Shown in pieces: positions 52,829 to 60,852 of a stretch of 64,000 nucleotides of DNA. The stretch comes from an uncultured Reyranella sp. (GTDB taxonomy: Bacteria > Pseudomonadota > Alphaproteobacteria > Reyranellales > Reyranellaceae): assembly GCF_945957355.1 (NCBI RefSeq), contig NZ_CAMFKM010000019.1:1-64000 (forward strand). The letters are read 5' to 3'. The notes beneath the pieces are model-generated. The model was not told the DNA's origin. It was given only the letters and a program-made list of their open reading frames with translations, and did no database searches. Every line of letters begins with the position of its first letter. The stretch's first letter is position 1. The position numbers and the translations under genes are program-made.

Positions 52829-53490
52829 ACGAGCCCCTGTTCGAGGTCGTCACCCCCGTGGCGAACGCCGCTGCACGGCGGCTGACGACAGCGGATAAGG
52901 TCCAGGCGGCTCTCCGGCTGGGCAGTATCGATAGCACGTTGATCGAGAGCATCATCGATGCCGTCAGCGGGGAGTGTGTCCGGTTCGCTCGGCTCGCTCG
53001 CGCGGCCTCTGCCGCGATACCAACCTTCGGGCAGGAAGTGCTTCGCGCAACCTGGTTGGCGGCCGACCAAGACCGCAGTCCGGTGATGATCTTGCCCTGG
53101 CGGGCGCCTGTCACCGCGATCGGCAGCGTCCTCGAGGCTGGCACAGCGCTGATACAGGGCGCGGACTACCGGCTGACGGCCGGTGGAATGCTCGAACGAA
53201 CGGCCGATGACAGCGCGATTCCGTGGTCATCGACCAAGATTATGGTCACCTACACGGCGGGATGGCTGCTGCCCGATGGCGTGCCAGCCGAACTCGAGGG
53301 GCAGGTGATCGAGCAGGTCAAGATGAGGTACCTGGCCACCGATCGCGATCCGGCACTCAGATCCGAAAACATCCCCGATGTCTGGTCAGGTAGCTACGCT
53401 GTTGCCGGCGGCGACAGTATTGGCGAGAGCGGCCTGCTTCGTTCCCTGGAGTTGGCGCTTTCGCCTTATCGCGACTGGAGCGCGGGATGA
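52825..53490 (+). CDS. Head-tail connector protein (gp6-like)
   Basis: A 221-residue protein from a GTG that overlaps the previous stop by 4 bases. The N terminus LTTADKVQAALRLGSIDSTL and the pattern VSGECVRFARLARAA and VTYTAGWLLPDGVPAELEGQ fit the gp6/gp15-like adaptor family that binds the portal ring. It is the first of a short row of connector genes before the tail tube. Confidence 0.75.
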   Translation: MNEPLFEVVTPVANAAARRLTTADKVQAALRLGSIDSTLIESIIDAVSGECVRFARLARAASAAIPTFGQEVLRATWLAADQDRSPVMILPWRAPVTAIGSVLEAGTALIQGADYRLTAGGMLERTADDSAIPWSSTKIMVTYTAGWLLPDGVPAELEGQVIEQVKMRYLATDRDPALRSENIPDVWSGSYAVAGGDSIGESGLLRSLELALSPYRDWSAG

Positions 53491-53819
53491 GCGCGGGCGA
53501 TGCTGCTCGCAACGCCGCTCGCCTGGTGGCGCGGCACGGCGAGACGATGGTGCTGAAGCGGGCGAGCGAAGCCACGACCATTACGCTGAAGGGCAAACGC
53601 CTCGTCGGTTCGACGGTCGACGTCGGCGGTTCGGCCGTCCAACAGGAGTTCCGGGTGAAGATCGGCACGTCGGAACTGTCATCGTCGGCCTGGATGAGTA
53701 AAGCCCCGGCTCGCCACGACAGCATCGTCGTCGACGGCCGGGAGCGGTCTATTCTGGACGTCCGTCCCTTGGGCGACGCGGGCACTGTCGCACTCTACGA
53801 GCTCCTGGTCGCGGGCTGA
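53487..53819 (+). CDS. Head closure-like phage protein
   Basis: A 110-residue protein, beta-rich: ETMVLKRASEATTITLKGKR and the VVDGRERSILDVRPLGDAGT stretch. Its size and place between a connector and a tail-completion gene are typical of head-closure (stopper) proteins. It overlaps the connector by 4 bases. Confidence 0.65.
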   Translation: MSAGDAARNAARLVARHGETMVLKRASEATTITLKGKRLVGSTVDVGGSAVQQEFRVKIGTSELSSSAWMSKAPARHDSIVVDGRERSILDVRPLGDAGTVALYELLVAG

Positions 53820-53820
53820 C

Positions 53821-54492
53821 ATGCCCGTCATTGTCGAGGGCATCACGACCGCGCAGCTCGGCCGCAGCATCGCCGACTGGGTCAAAGCTGCCACCATCGA
53901 AACCGCCGAGCGCGCCTTGCGTGAGGAGGTGGCCAGAGGCTTCGACAACGACCCCGTGGTCATTACCGACGGCATGCCGCGGCGGGACTATCTGCAGGTA
54001 AGGCCGTTCGGCAGGATCGAATTCGCGGCGCGCACCAGCATGGCGGAGGCGGTTCGCTGGGCGCTGACCGAATTGCAGAAGAAGAGCCCGGTGCTGACAG
54101 GGCGCTATGCCAGTTCGCACACCGTGATGATCAACGGTGCCGAGGTAGAGGGCAACATCTGGGTTGCGCTGCGCAACGTTCGGCCGACGGATCGCGTCCA
54201 GATCGTCAATCCGCAGCCCTATGCCCGAAAGATCGAGGGCGCGACGGCCAATAGAAGAACGAGGCGCGGCAAGCGGGCAGCCCTCAGTCGGCAGGCCAGG
54301 AGCGGCGTCTATCGCGTCGTGCTGCGGGCCCTGGTCAACCGGTTCGGCAAGGCGCTGTTCTTCGACTTCAAGTACGTGAACCTGAACATCGGGATCAAGG
54401 TGTGGGGCAAACGGGGCGCCCAGCGCGTCCAACGGGACCAGGTGTATCCGGCGCTGCAATTCTTCATCAAGCCCACCCAGCTTCCTGCCTGA
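53821..54492 (+). CDS. Tail-completion-like phage protein (HK97 gp10-like)
   Basis: A 223-residue protein. ELQKKSPVLTGRYASSHTVM and RVQIVNPQPYARKIEGATAN resemble the HK97 gp10-type tail-completion proteins (K-S-P-V-x-T-G-R pattern). A basic middle segment (NRRTRRGKRAALSRQARSG) is unusual. It starts 1 bp after the closure gene and is followed by 54505-54999. Confidence 0.75.
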   Translation: MPVIVEGITTAQLGRSIADWVKAATIETAERALREEVARGFDNDPVVITDGMPRRDYLQVRPFGRIEFAARTSMAEAVRWALTELQKKSPVLTGRYASSHTVMINGAEVEGNIWVALRNVRPTDRVQIVNPQPYARKIEGATANRRTRRGKRAALSRQARSGVYRVVLRALVNRFGKALFFDFKYVNLNIGIKVWGKRGAQRVQRDQVYPALQFFIKPTQLPA

Positions 54493-54504
54493 GGCCGATC
54501 CACG

Positions 54505-54999
54505 ATGTACGGCGTTCATCCCATCGCCAGCCTACCGCTGGGCGCGACGGCTACAGGCCTTGTTGTCGGCGACCCCCTGCGCATGGCGTTCCGCGACCGG
54601 CTCGTCGTCTGGTTGGCCGATCTCGGCATCGGCTGGCCGATCAGGGATCTCTGCAACACCGGTGACAATCCGGACGCCTCGCAAGGCTTCGTGGCGCTGG
54701 ATTTTCCGGGTGGCACGGAGGATCAGTACACGTTTGGCGCGCCAGGACTGAACTTCTGGCACGAGCAGGGTCAGGTGACGCTCTACGTAAAGACCCGGCT
54801 CGGCGCCGGTATCGTGGTGCGCAATCTGGCGGAATCCTACGCGGGTGGTCTGCGAGCCCGGTTCCGCAACGACCGCTTCGCCGCCGGCAACGGCACCGTT
54901 CGCATCGTCTCCACCGCCCCGATGGGTGGCGGGCACGACGAGGCGGGACTGTGGGTCGAAGCCGTGGCCCTCGGGTACGAGACTTTCAACGTCGGCTGA
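54505..54999 (+). CDS. Tail terminator-like phage protein
   Basis: A 164-residue protein starting MYGVHPIASLPLGATATGLV. The sequence ends in GLWVEAVALGYETFNVG. It sits directly upstream of the tail-tube gene, where tail-terminator or completion proteins lie. Position supports this call more than sequence does. A terminator follows within 60 bp. Confidence 0.6.
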   Translation: MYGVHPIASLPLGATATGLVVGDPLRMAFRDRLVVWLADLGIGWPIRDLCNTGDNPDASQGFVALDFPGGTEDQYTFGAPGLNFWHEQGQVTLYVKTRLGAGIVVRNLAESYAGGLRARFRNDRFAAGNGTVRIVSTAPMGGGHDEAGLWVEAVALGYETFNVG

Positions 55000-55039
55000 G
55001 CCGCCGCCAACCTTACGCGCCACCGGGTGCATCTGACCG

Positions 55040-55060
55040 CCGCCCCACGGGCGGGTTTTT
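55040..55060 (+). terminator. Intrinsic terminator before the tail-tube gene
   Basis: CCGCCC (55040-55045) and GGGCGG (55049-55054) form a 6-bp stem with a CAC loop, followed by GTTTTT. It divides head-connector genes from the tail genes, so the tail block may have its own promoter or depend on readthrough. Confidence 0.78.
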
Positions 55061-55087
55061 GTTGTCTGGAATTTGGGAGAAGGCCTC

Positions 55088-56017
55088 TTGGACAGCGCCA
55101 ACAAGCAGACCGCCGTCATCACCGAAGCGACCGTCGGCACCACGCCCGCAACGCCGGCCTTTCTGCTCACCCGCGACATCCGCGTCAGCGGCGCGCCGCA
55201 GCGTCCCAATACCCGCTCGCCCGAGCGGCGTCCCGACCGCCAGGCGGCCTCGATGGTGCAGGGTGTGGCGACCTACCCCAAGCAGATCGAGATGCCCTGG
55301 GTCCGGGACGCAGCCAGCGACGTGCTGTGGGCCTCGCTCTTCTGCAGCCCCTGGGTGTCCAATGTCCTCAAAGTCGGCTCGGTGCGAAGCGGCACGACGT
55401 TCACCCTGGAAGAGAAGTACGAGGGCGGCGCCACCGACCCCTATCGCCGCCTGACCGGCTGCATGGTCGACAACGTCTCGATCGCCTTCCAGAACGGCAA
55501 CCCGGGCCAGATCACCTTCTCTCTGCTGGCCCTGGGCGAGACCACGGCGACGACGGCGATCGCATCATCGACCTATGCGGCGCCGACGCCGGCCTACGAT
55601 CCCTCGACGCCGGCCGACATCGTGGTCAACAGCCTGTTCGGCCTTGCCTCGCCGAAGGTCCGCTCGCTGCAACTGCAGATCTCGAACAACCTGCAGCAGC
55701 AGTACGCCTTCGGTTCGGCCGATCCCTTTGCGATCGGCCTGGGCGAGTTCAACGTGCAGGGCGTGGTCGAGGTCTACTTCAACGCCCTTGCCGACTACTC
55801 GGCCTTCGTCGTCAAGCAGACCGGCCAGACCTTCGACATCACGATCGGCGCCACGATGAACTTCAAGGACCGGCTCGTGCTGGGCAATTGCGACGTCTTC
55901 AACCCGAACGTCGACGATCCCGGCCAGACGGGTGTTCACGCGGTGACCCTGAACTTCCTCGGCAAGTACTACGCCACCGACGCCTCGGCGATGAAGCTCA
56001 CCCGCAACGTGCCGTAA
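55088..56017 (+). CDS. Major tail tube protein
   Basis: A 309-residue protein from a TTG start at 55088, chosen because GGAGAAGG stands just upstream; the ORF-track start at 55073 is also TTG. The beta-rich sequence (ALLTRDIRVSG-like FLLTRDIRVSG, TTFTLEEKYEGG, IAFQNGNPGQITFSLLALGE, QTFDITIGATMNF) fits the tail-tube fold of siphophages. It lies between the terminator and tail-chaperone genes, as expected. Confidence 0.85.
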   Translation: MDSANKQTAVITEATVGTTPATPAFLLTRDIRVSGAPQRPNTRSPERRPDRQAASMVQGVATYPKQIEMPWVRDAASDVLWASLFCSPWVSNVLKVGSVRSGTTFTLEEKYEGGATDPYRRLTGCMVDNVSIAFQNGNPGQITFSLLALGETTATTAIASSTYAAPTPAYDPSTPADIVVNSLFGLASPKVRSLQLQISNNLQQQYAFGSADPFAIGLGEFNVQGVVEVYFNALADYSAFVVKQTGQTFDITIGATMNFKDRLVLGNCDVFNPNVDDPGQTGVHAVTLNFLGKYYATDASAMKLTRNVP

Positions 56018-56037
56018 GGACGGCACTGGAGACCCAC

Positions 56038-56199
56038 ATGGAAACAACCGTCCTCATTCTCCAGACCTTCCACCGCTTCGTGTCCGAAGGCGAGGGCAGG
56101 CCCGAGCGCAAGGAGCGCTTTGCCCAGGGCCAGACGGTCAAGGTGTCCGAGGAGGATGCCGCCGACTGGATCGCGAAGGGACTCGCGCGAGAAGCATGA
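56038..56199 (+). CDS. Small phage tail-region protein
   Basis: A 53-residue protein, METTVLILQTFHRFVSEGEG to ADWIAKGLAREA, from the ATG at 56038. It is buried in a longer ORF of the track. The QGQTVKVSEEDAADWIAKGL end resembles small phage proteins found near the capsid and tail-tube genes. Function unknown. Confidence 0.65.
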   Translation: METTVLILQTFHRFVSEGEGRPERKERFAQGQTVKVSEEDAADWIAKGLAREA

Positions 56200-56248
56200 T
56201 CCCCCAAATCCGCAGCGTCCTGCGGCATCCCACTTCCCGGAGCACGAC

Positions 56249-56677
56249 ATGAGCCAGTTCAAGTTCGGCAATATCGACAAGCTGAAGCGTAATCGCGAGA
56301 TCGAAGGGGTAGCAGGGACCGAGATCGGCCTGCCCGGCGGCATCTCGCTGATCGCGCTCTGCGCCTCGGATGCCAATCCGGCCTGGCGGCGCGGCGGCGA
56401 GGATTTTCTGGCCGAGCTGAAGCGGCTGAGCCGCGCCCATGCCTCGGACGAACGCGTAAAGCGCTTCCTGGCCGAGCAGCTCGCCCGCATGCTGGTCAAG
56501 GACTGGAGCGGCGTTGTCGACCAGGACGGCAACGCCATCCCATTCAGCACCGATGCGTGCATGGAATTCCTGATCGAGGCCGACGATGCGATCCCCGCCC
56601 TGCAGGCGGTCGTCTACGAGACGCAGAACTTCCGCGGCCAGCGCATCGAAGCAATCGTCGACCACGCAAAAAACTGA
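56249..56677 (+). CDS. Tail assembly chaperone, short form (gpG-like)
   Basis: A 142-residue protein, MSQFKFGNIDKLKRNREIEG to IVDHAKN, that stops at TGA 56675-56677. Its place between tail tube and tape measure, length and mostly helical sequence (FLAELKRLSRAHASDERVKR) are those of lambda gpG-like chaperones, which bind the tape-measure protein. A canonical -1 slippery heptamer covers the last codons, so a longer gpGT form is expected. Confidence 0.85.
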   Translation: MSQFKFGNIDKLKRNREIEGVAGTEIGLPGGISLIALCASDANPAWRRGGEDFLAELKRLSRAHASDERVKRFLAEQLARMLVKDWSGVVDQDGNAIPFSTDACMEFLIEADDAIPALQAVVYETQNFRGQRIEAIVDHAKN

Positions 56678-57063
56678 TCCGCTGGGACAGCATCAACGCT
56701 TCGGAGATCGCGGGCTGGAGCGATCGCGCCCGCGCGGGCGATGCCGAGTTCGTCGACCGCCTGCTGTCCCGGCCGCAACCCGACATCGAGACGGCAACTT
56801 ACTGGGAAGCCTTCCAGTATCTCTCCCGGGATCGGATCATGCTGTCTCTCTCCCTTGGGATGGCCGGCGGCCTGGTGCTGCCACAGCCGATCCCGCGTGA
56901 GTCGATCCGACGGTACGGCCGGACCCTTCGTCTCTCCGGCGAGGAACTGGCCGACTTCGTGGAGATCGTGGCTGCCATCGACGACTTCTGGGTCGTGACC
57001 GAGCAGCGTAAGCAGACGGATGCAGCGGTTCGCGCTGCCAGGGGCATGAGCAGGCAACGCTGA
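56249..57063 (+). CDS. Tail assembly chaperone, frameshifted long form (gpGT-like)
   Basis: Predicted product joined at the slippery site: 56249-56674 continues from 56674 in the -1 frame to the stop at 57063, about 271 residues. The second frame reads KKLIRWDSINASEIAGWSDR and continues as a helical, protein-like sequence (YWEAFQYLSRDRIMLSLSLG) with no ATG of its own near the join. It ends 3 bp before the tape-measure ATG. This matches the lambda G/GT rule that a few percent of ribosomes shift frame; the actual rate is unknown here. Confidence 0.82.
56668..56674 (+). promoter_or_regulatory. -1 ribosomal frameshift slippery site
   Basis: The heptamer A AAA AAC in the frame of the short form (codons GCA AAA AAC TGA) lets both tRNAs re-pair one base back as AAA AAA, then CTG. 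It lies exactly at the end of the short frame. A CGCGGGC/GCCCGCG stem (56709-56715 with 56728-56734, 12-base loop) follows 34 bases on, farther than the usual 5-9 bases. Confidence 0.85.
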
Positions 57064-57066
57064 TCC

Positions 57067-60000
57067 ATGGCTGAAGAAACCAGGATAATCCGGCTCGTAA
57101 TCGACAGCTCGAAGGCTGTCGAGGGCGGACGGGCGGCGCAGCGGGCGCTGGAGCAGATCGAGCGCAGCACGTCCTCGCTGGACGGCGCCATGGCGCGGAT
57201 GGAGCAGTCGCTGGGCCGCATCGGCGGTTACATGAAGGCGCAGCTTGCCCTCATGGCGGCCGAACTCGCCGCTCGCTTCGTGCAAATCGGCAAGGAAGCC
57301 TTCGACGCCGCGTCCGGCATGGGCGAGCTTGCGGACCAGCTCGGCGTCACCACGCGTGGTCTTCAGGCGCTGCAGTATTCAGCCGTCCAGAATGGCGTGA
57401 AGCTCGAGCAACTCGAGACTGGCGTCTCGAAGTTCAGCCAGAGAATCGGCGAAGCGGCGGGTGGCTCCAGGGAGATGATCGAGGCGCTCAACGGCATGGG
57501 CGTCAAGGTTCTCGACCTGAACGGCAAGCTGCGGCCGACTGAAACGCTGATGAGCGAGGTTGCCGCCAGCATTCTGGCCATCGACGATCCGGCGAAGCGG
57601 TCCGCCGCGTCCGTCGACTTCTTCGGCAAGGCCGGTACGAGGTTCCTGCCGGTGCTGCAGGACATGGCGAAGGGCCTCGACGCCATGGGCGCTGCTGCCG
57701 ATCGTGGTGGAGCGATGATCTCGGAGCGGGCGATCGTTCGCCTGGATCAGCTTGGCGATGCAGTGGCCCGATCCGGGCTGAAGATGAGGGCGACGTTTGC
57801 AAATACCTTCGTCGACCTGCTCGACGAGATCGAGGCGCGGCTCGCCAAAGTCAACATCGGCTTTTCGGAGGCCGACTGGGCGAAGGGTGCTGCCTACAAC
57901 AAGCAAAAGCTCGACGAGCTTGCGGCCTTTCTCGGTCGGGTGGAGGAAGAATCAGCGGTCAGCGTCGCGCGCTTCATCGCCGGGTTCGAGAAAGCGATCT
58001 CCACGATTCCCGAGTTGTTGGGCAAGGCCTTCGTTGACGGCATGAACAATGCGTTGGGCGCGCTCGAAAGCGGCCTCTCCAGGATCACGGGCACGCTGGA
58101 GCGCAACGCGCCCTGGCTGGGCGTGAAAAGCGGCGATATCAGTCTTGGCCGACTGTCTGGCGGCGGCGCTTCGCTCTCTGACCGAAATTCGCAGATCCAG
58201 GCGGCTGAAAACCAGGCCGAAGCCGGCATCCGGACCTACTATGCAGCCAACCGGGAGCAGCGCGACCGTGCCGCTCTGATTGCGCGGCAGGCGGGGTACG
58301 CCGGCGATGAAGATGCCGCCCGCCGCGGGACGCCTGGCGCCGTCGTTGCCGACGGCAAATCCAACCCCGCGGTCAAGGGTGCGGGCGATGCCGTGGCCGA
58401 TCGCATCGGCAAGGCGTTAGCTGATTCCGCGCGCGAACTGGAGCAGGCCCGCGCCTTCGCCGAAGTCGCCAACCAGGGCGCCGAAGCCTTGGCCAGGTTG
58501 GAGGCCCACTTCAAGGCGCTGAAGACGGCGCAGGACGTCTTCGGCAAGACCGCGAACGACAATGCCCGCGGCGTCGCCGACCTCACGGAGAAGCTCGAGG
58601 AGCAGGCGGTTGTCACCCTGAAGCTGAAGAACCTCGGTGATTTCCACGCCAGCACCGAGACGCTGCGCGACCAGAACGAATTGCTCGAGGCGGAGCTTCG
58701 GCTCGCCAACCAACTGCCCGAGGTCCGTGCCCGCGAGATCGCGGTCCTGAAGACCATGCAGGAGGTCAAGGCGAAGGGTCTGGAGGGCGAGATCGAGGCC
58801 ATCGAGCAGCGACGTCAGGCGATCGAGCAGAACGAGCGCCTGAAGAGCCAGGGCGAGGAGCTGAAGCGCGCCAACGAACTGTGGACCGAACCGCTCAAGA
58901 CGGCGCTCAACTCGATTCAGTCCACGGCGGCCGATGCATTCGCCACGATGCTCGAAAGTGGCAAGCTCTCGTTCCAGGCGCTGGGCGATGTGGTCAAGAA
59001 GACCGTGTTCCGCATGATCGCGGAGTTCGCTGCTCTGGCCACCATCCGGCCCCTGATGGGCGCGCTGATAGGGGGCCTCACCGGGATCGGGCTGGTGTCG
59101 CCGTCGATGGCCGCCAGCATGGGCTACGGAGCCGGCGGATCGACGGTGCCCTCGATCTCGATGCCGTCGCCTGGCGGCAACAGCCTCTCTCTGCCAGGAG
59201 GCAATGGACTCGGGGGCATGTTCGGCGGCAGTACCGGCTTCTTCAGCCAGCCCATCGCCTCGCTGTTCCCGTCATCGGCCCCGGCCGGCGGCTACGCCGA
59301 TGTCGGTGCCCTGCTGGCAAGTGGCAATACCGGTGCCACCGCCTCGGCGGCCGGGATCGGCGGTCTCGGCGGCATCAGCATTGGTTCCGCCCTTGGTGCC
59401 ATCGGCGGAATCGGCATGGGCGCCTACCAGCTGTTCAACTCGAAGAGCACGGGGCAGACCCTCGGCGGCATTGGTTCAATGATCGGTGCCGGCGTCTCGC
59501 TGATCCCGGGTGTGGGCCAGATCGCGGGCCCGCTGATCATGATGGCGTCGGCGCTGCTGCCGAGCCTGTTCGGCGAGTCCAACACTCGCACCCACAGCAG
59601 CACGAACGCCTCGCTGCACTACGGCGATGGCAACTGGTACACCACGGGCGGTGCCTGGGGGCCGAACGCCAATAGCAGCCAGTCGGAAAGTGCCCTCCGC
59701 GGTCTCACCGGCGGCATCGATCAGGTCTTCGGGCTGCTCGGCGGCGTCAAGGATGCGTCGAAGGTCTGGGGCCTCAACGCCTCGTCCTGGACCGCCCAGG
59801 GCAAGGACTGGAGCTACACCTCGAACGCCACGCACCTGGTCGATCCCTCGGGGAACCAAGAAGCCTGGCGGATGAACATGGACGACATGATGGACACCGG
59901 CGCTGCCCAGGTGGCGATCCGGTCGATCCTGTCCGGCGCCGTCGGCGAGATCTCCGCGACGATGAAGACCGCGCTGGAGCACATGCGCGCCGCGGCGATG

Positions 60001-60840
60001 GGCATCAAGGAGACCGCCGAAAGCATCGTCTTCGTCGACGAGGTCTATGAGCGCCTCGGCAAGGGTGCGCTGACCGTCAGGATGCAGTTCCGCGAGCTGG
60101 AGAAGCAGTTCGGCGACATGACCGACAAGGCGACCAGGCTCGGGCTTGCCCTGGCGCCGATCGAGGCCGAGCAGAAGAAGGCGACCGAACGCCTCGGCCA
60201 GGACTATGTCGACAACCTCATCGATCCGATCGCCGCCAGCCTGCGCGCCTGGGAGGACGAGAAGCAGTCGATCCTGGCGAACATCGACTACATCCGCCAG
60301 CACACCGACGTGATCGTCGACCAGGCCCGCATCGCCGAGGCCCTGCTGCGCCGCGAAGCCGCGCTGAAGGATCAGCTCTACGGCGGTGCGATCTCGCAGC
60401 TGGAGGACGCGATCCGGCGTCTCAGCCTGGGCGATCTCGCCAACCTCTCGCCCACCACCATGCTGACAGGCGTGCAGGCGGCCTATCAGGCCACCGTCGC
60501 GCAGGCCCGTTCGGGCGACAGCAGCGCCATCGCGCGCGTCGCGGCCGAAGGCACGAGCTTCGCGCAGGCCGCCCAGTCCTACTATGCGAGCGGTCCCGAC
60601 TATGAGGCGCTGAAGCAGCAGATCCTCGACGATCTGCTGACCCTCCAGTCGCAGATCGCCGGCGGCGGGAGCACGACGGGCTCGGCGTTGAACGACAACA
60701 ATGGTGCCACGCGAGCGGCCGTGGCCCAGGTGGCTGAGCTTCAGTCTGTCGTCTCCGAGCAGAGCCGTCAGATCGCAACGCTGATGGCAAAGCTCTCCGA
60801 GACCAACGACCTGCTGCTACGCCGCGCGGTGAACGGCTGA
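57067..60840 (+). CDS. Tail length tape-measure protein
   Basis: A 1257-residue protein, one of the largest in the window, which sets tail length and runs through the tail tube. The N-terminal part resembles the family start (IIRLVIDSSKAVEGGRAAQR), followed by helical and coiled-coil regions (SDRNSQIQAAENQAEAGI; ELEQARAFAEVANQGAEALA) and a Gly/Ser-rich hydrophobic middle (GGISIGSALGAIGGIGMGAY, LIMMASALLP) typical of membrane-interacting tape-measure segments. The C-terminal region is helical. It follows the chaperone GT stop by 3 bp. Its length suggests a tail of roughly 190 nm by the usual 1.5 angstrom per residue rule, an estimate only. Confidence 0.9.
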   Translation: MAEETRIIRLVIDSSKAVEGGRAAQRALEQIERSTSSLDGAMARMEQSLGRIGGYMKAQLALMAAELAARFVQIGKEAFDAASGMGELADQLGVTTRGLQALQYSAVQNGVKLEQLETGVSKFSQRIGEAAGGSREMIEALNGMGVKVLDLNGKLRPTETLMSEVAASILAIDDPAKRSAASVDFFGKAGTRFLPVLQDMAKGLDAMGAAADRGGAMISERAIVRLDQLGDAVARSGLKMRATFANTFVDLLDEIEARLAKVNIGFSEADWAKGAAYNKQKLDELAAFLGRVEEESAVSVARFIAGFEKAISTIPELLGKAFVDGMNNALGALESGLSRITGTLERNAPWLGVKSGDISLGRLSGGGASLSDRNSQIQAAENQAEAGIRTYYAANREQRDRAALIARQAGYAGDEDAARRGTPGAVVADGKSNPAVKGAGDAVADRIGKALADSARELEQARAFAEVANQGAEALARLEAHFKALKTAQDVFGKTANDNARGVADLTEKLEEQAVVTLKLKNLGDFHASTETLRDQNELLEAELRLANQLPEVRAREIAVLKTMQEVKAKGLEGEIEAIEQRRQAIEQNERLKSQGEELKRANELWTEPLKTALNSIQSTAADAFATMLESGKLSFQALGDVVKKTVFRMIAEFAALATIRPLMGALIGGLTGIGLVSPSMAASMGYGAGGSTVPSISMPSPGGNSLSLPGGNGLGGMFGGSTGFFSQPIASLFPSSAPAGGYADVGALLASGNTGATASAAGIGGLGGISIGSALGAIGGIGMGAYQLFNSKSTGQTLGGIGSMIGAGVSLIPGVGQIAGPLIMMASALLPSLFGESNTRTHSSTNASLHYGDGNWYTTGGAWGPNANSSQSESALRGLTGGIDQVFGLLGGVKDASKVWGLNASSWTAQGKDWSYTSNATHLVDPSGNQEAWRMNMDDMMDTGAAQVAIRSILSGAVGEISATMKTALEHMRAAAMGIKETAESIVFVDEVYERLGKGALTVRMQFRELEKQFGDMTDKATRLGLALAPIEAEQKKATERLGQDYVDNLIDPIAASLRAWEDEKQSILANIDYIRQHTDVIVDQARIAEALLRREAALKDQLYGGAISQLEDAIRRLSLGDLANLSPTTMLTGVQAAYQATVAQARSGDSSAIARVAAEGTSFAQAAQSYYASGPDYEALKQQILDDLLTLQSQIAGGGSTTGSALNDNNGATRAAVAQVAELQSVVSEQSRQIATLMAKLSETNDLLLRRAVNG

Positions 60841-60852
60841 GAAGGCGACTAC

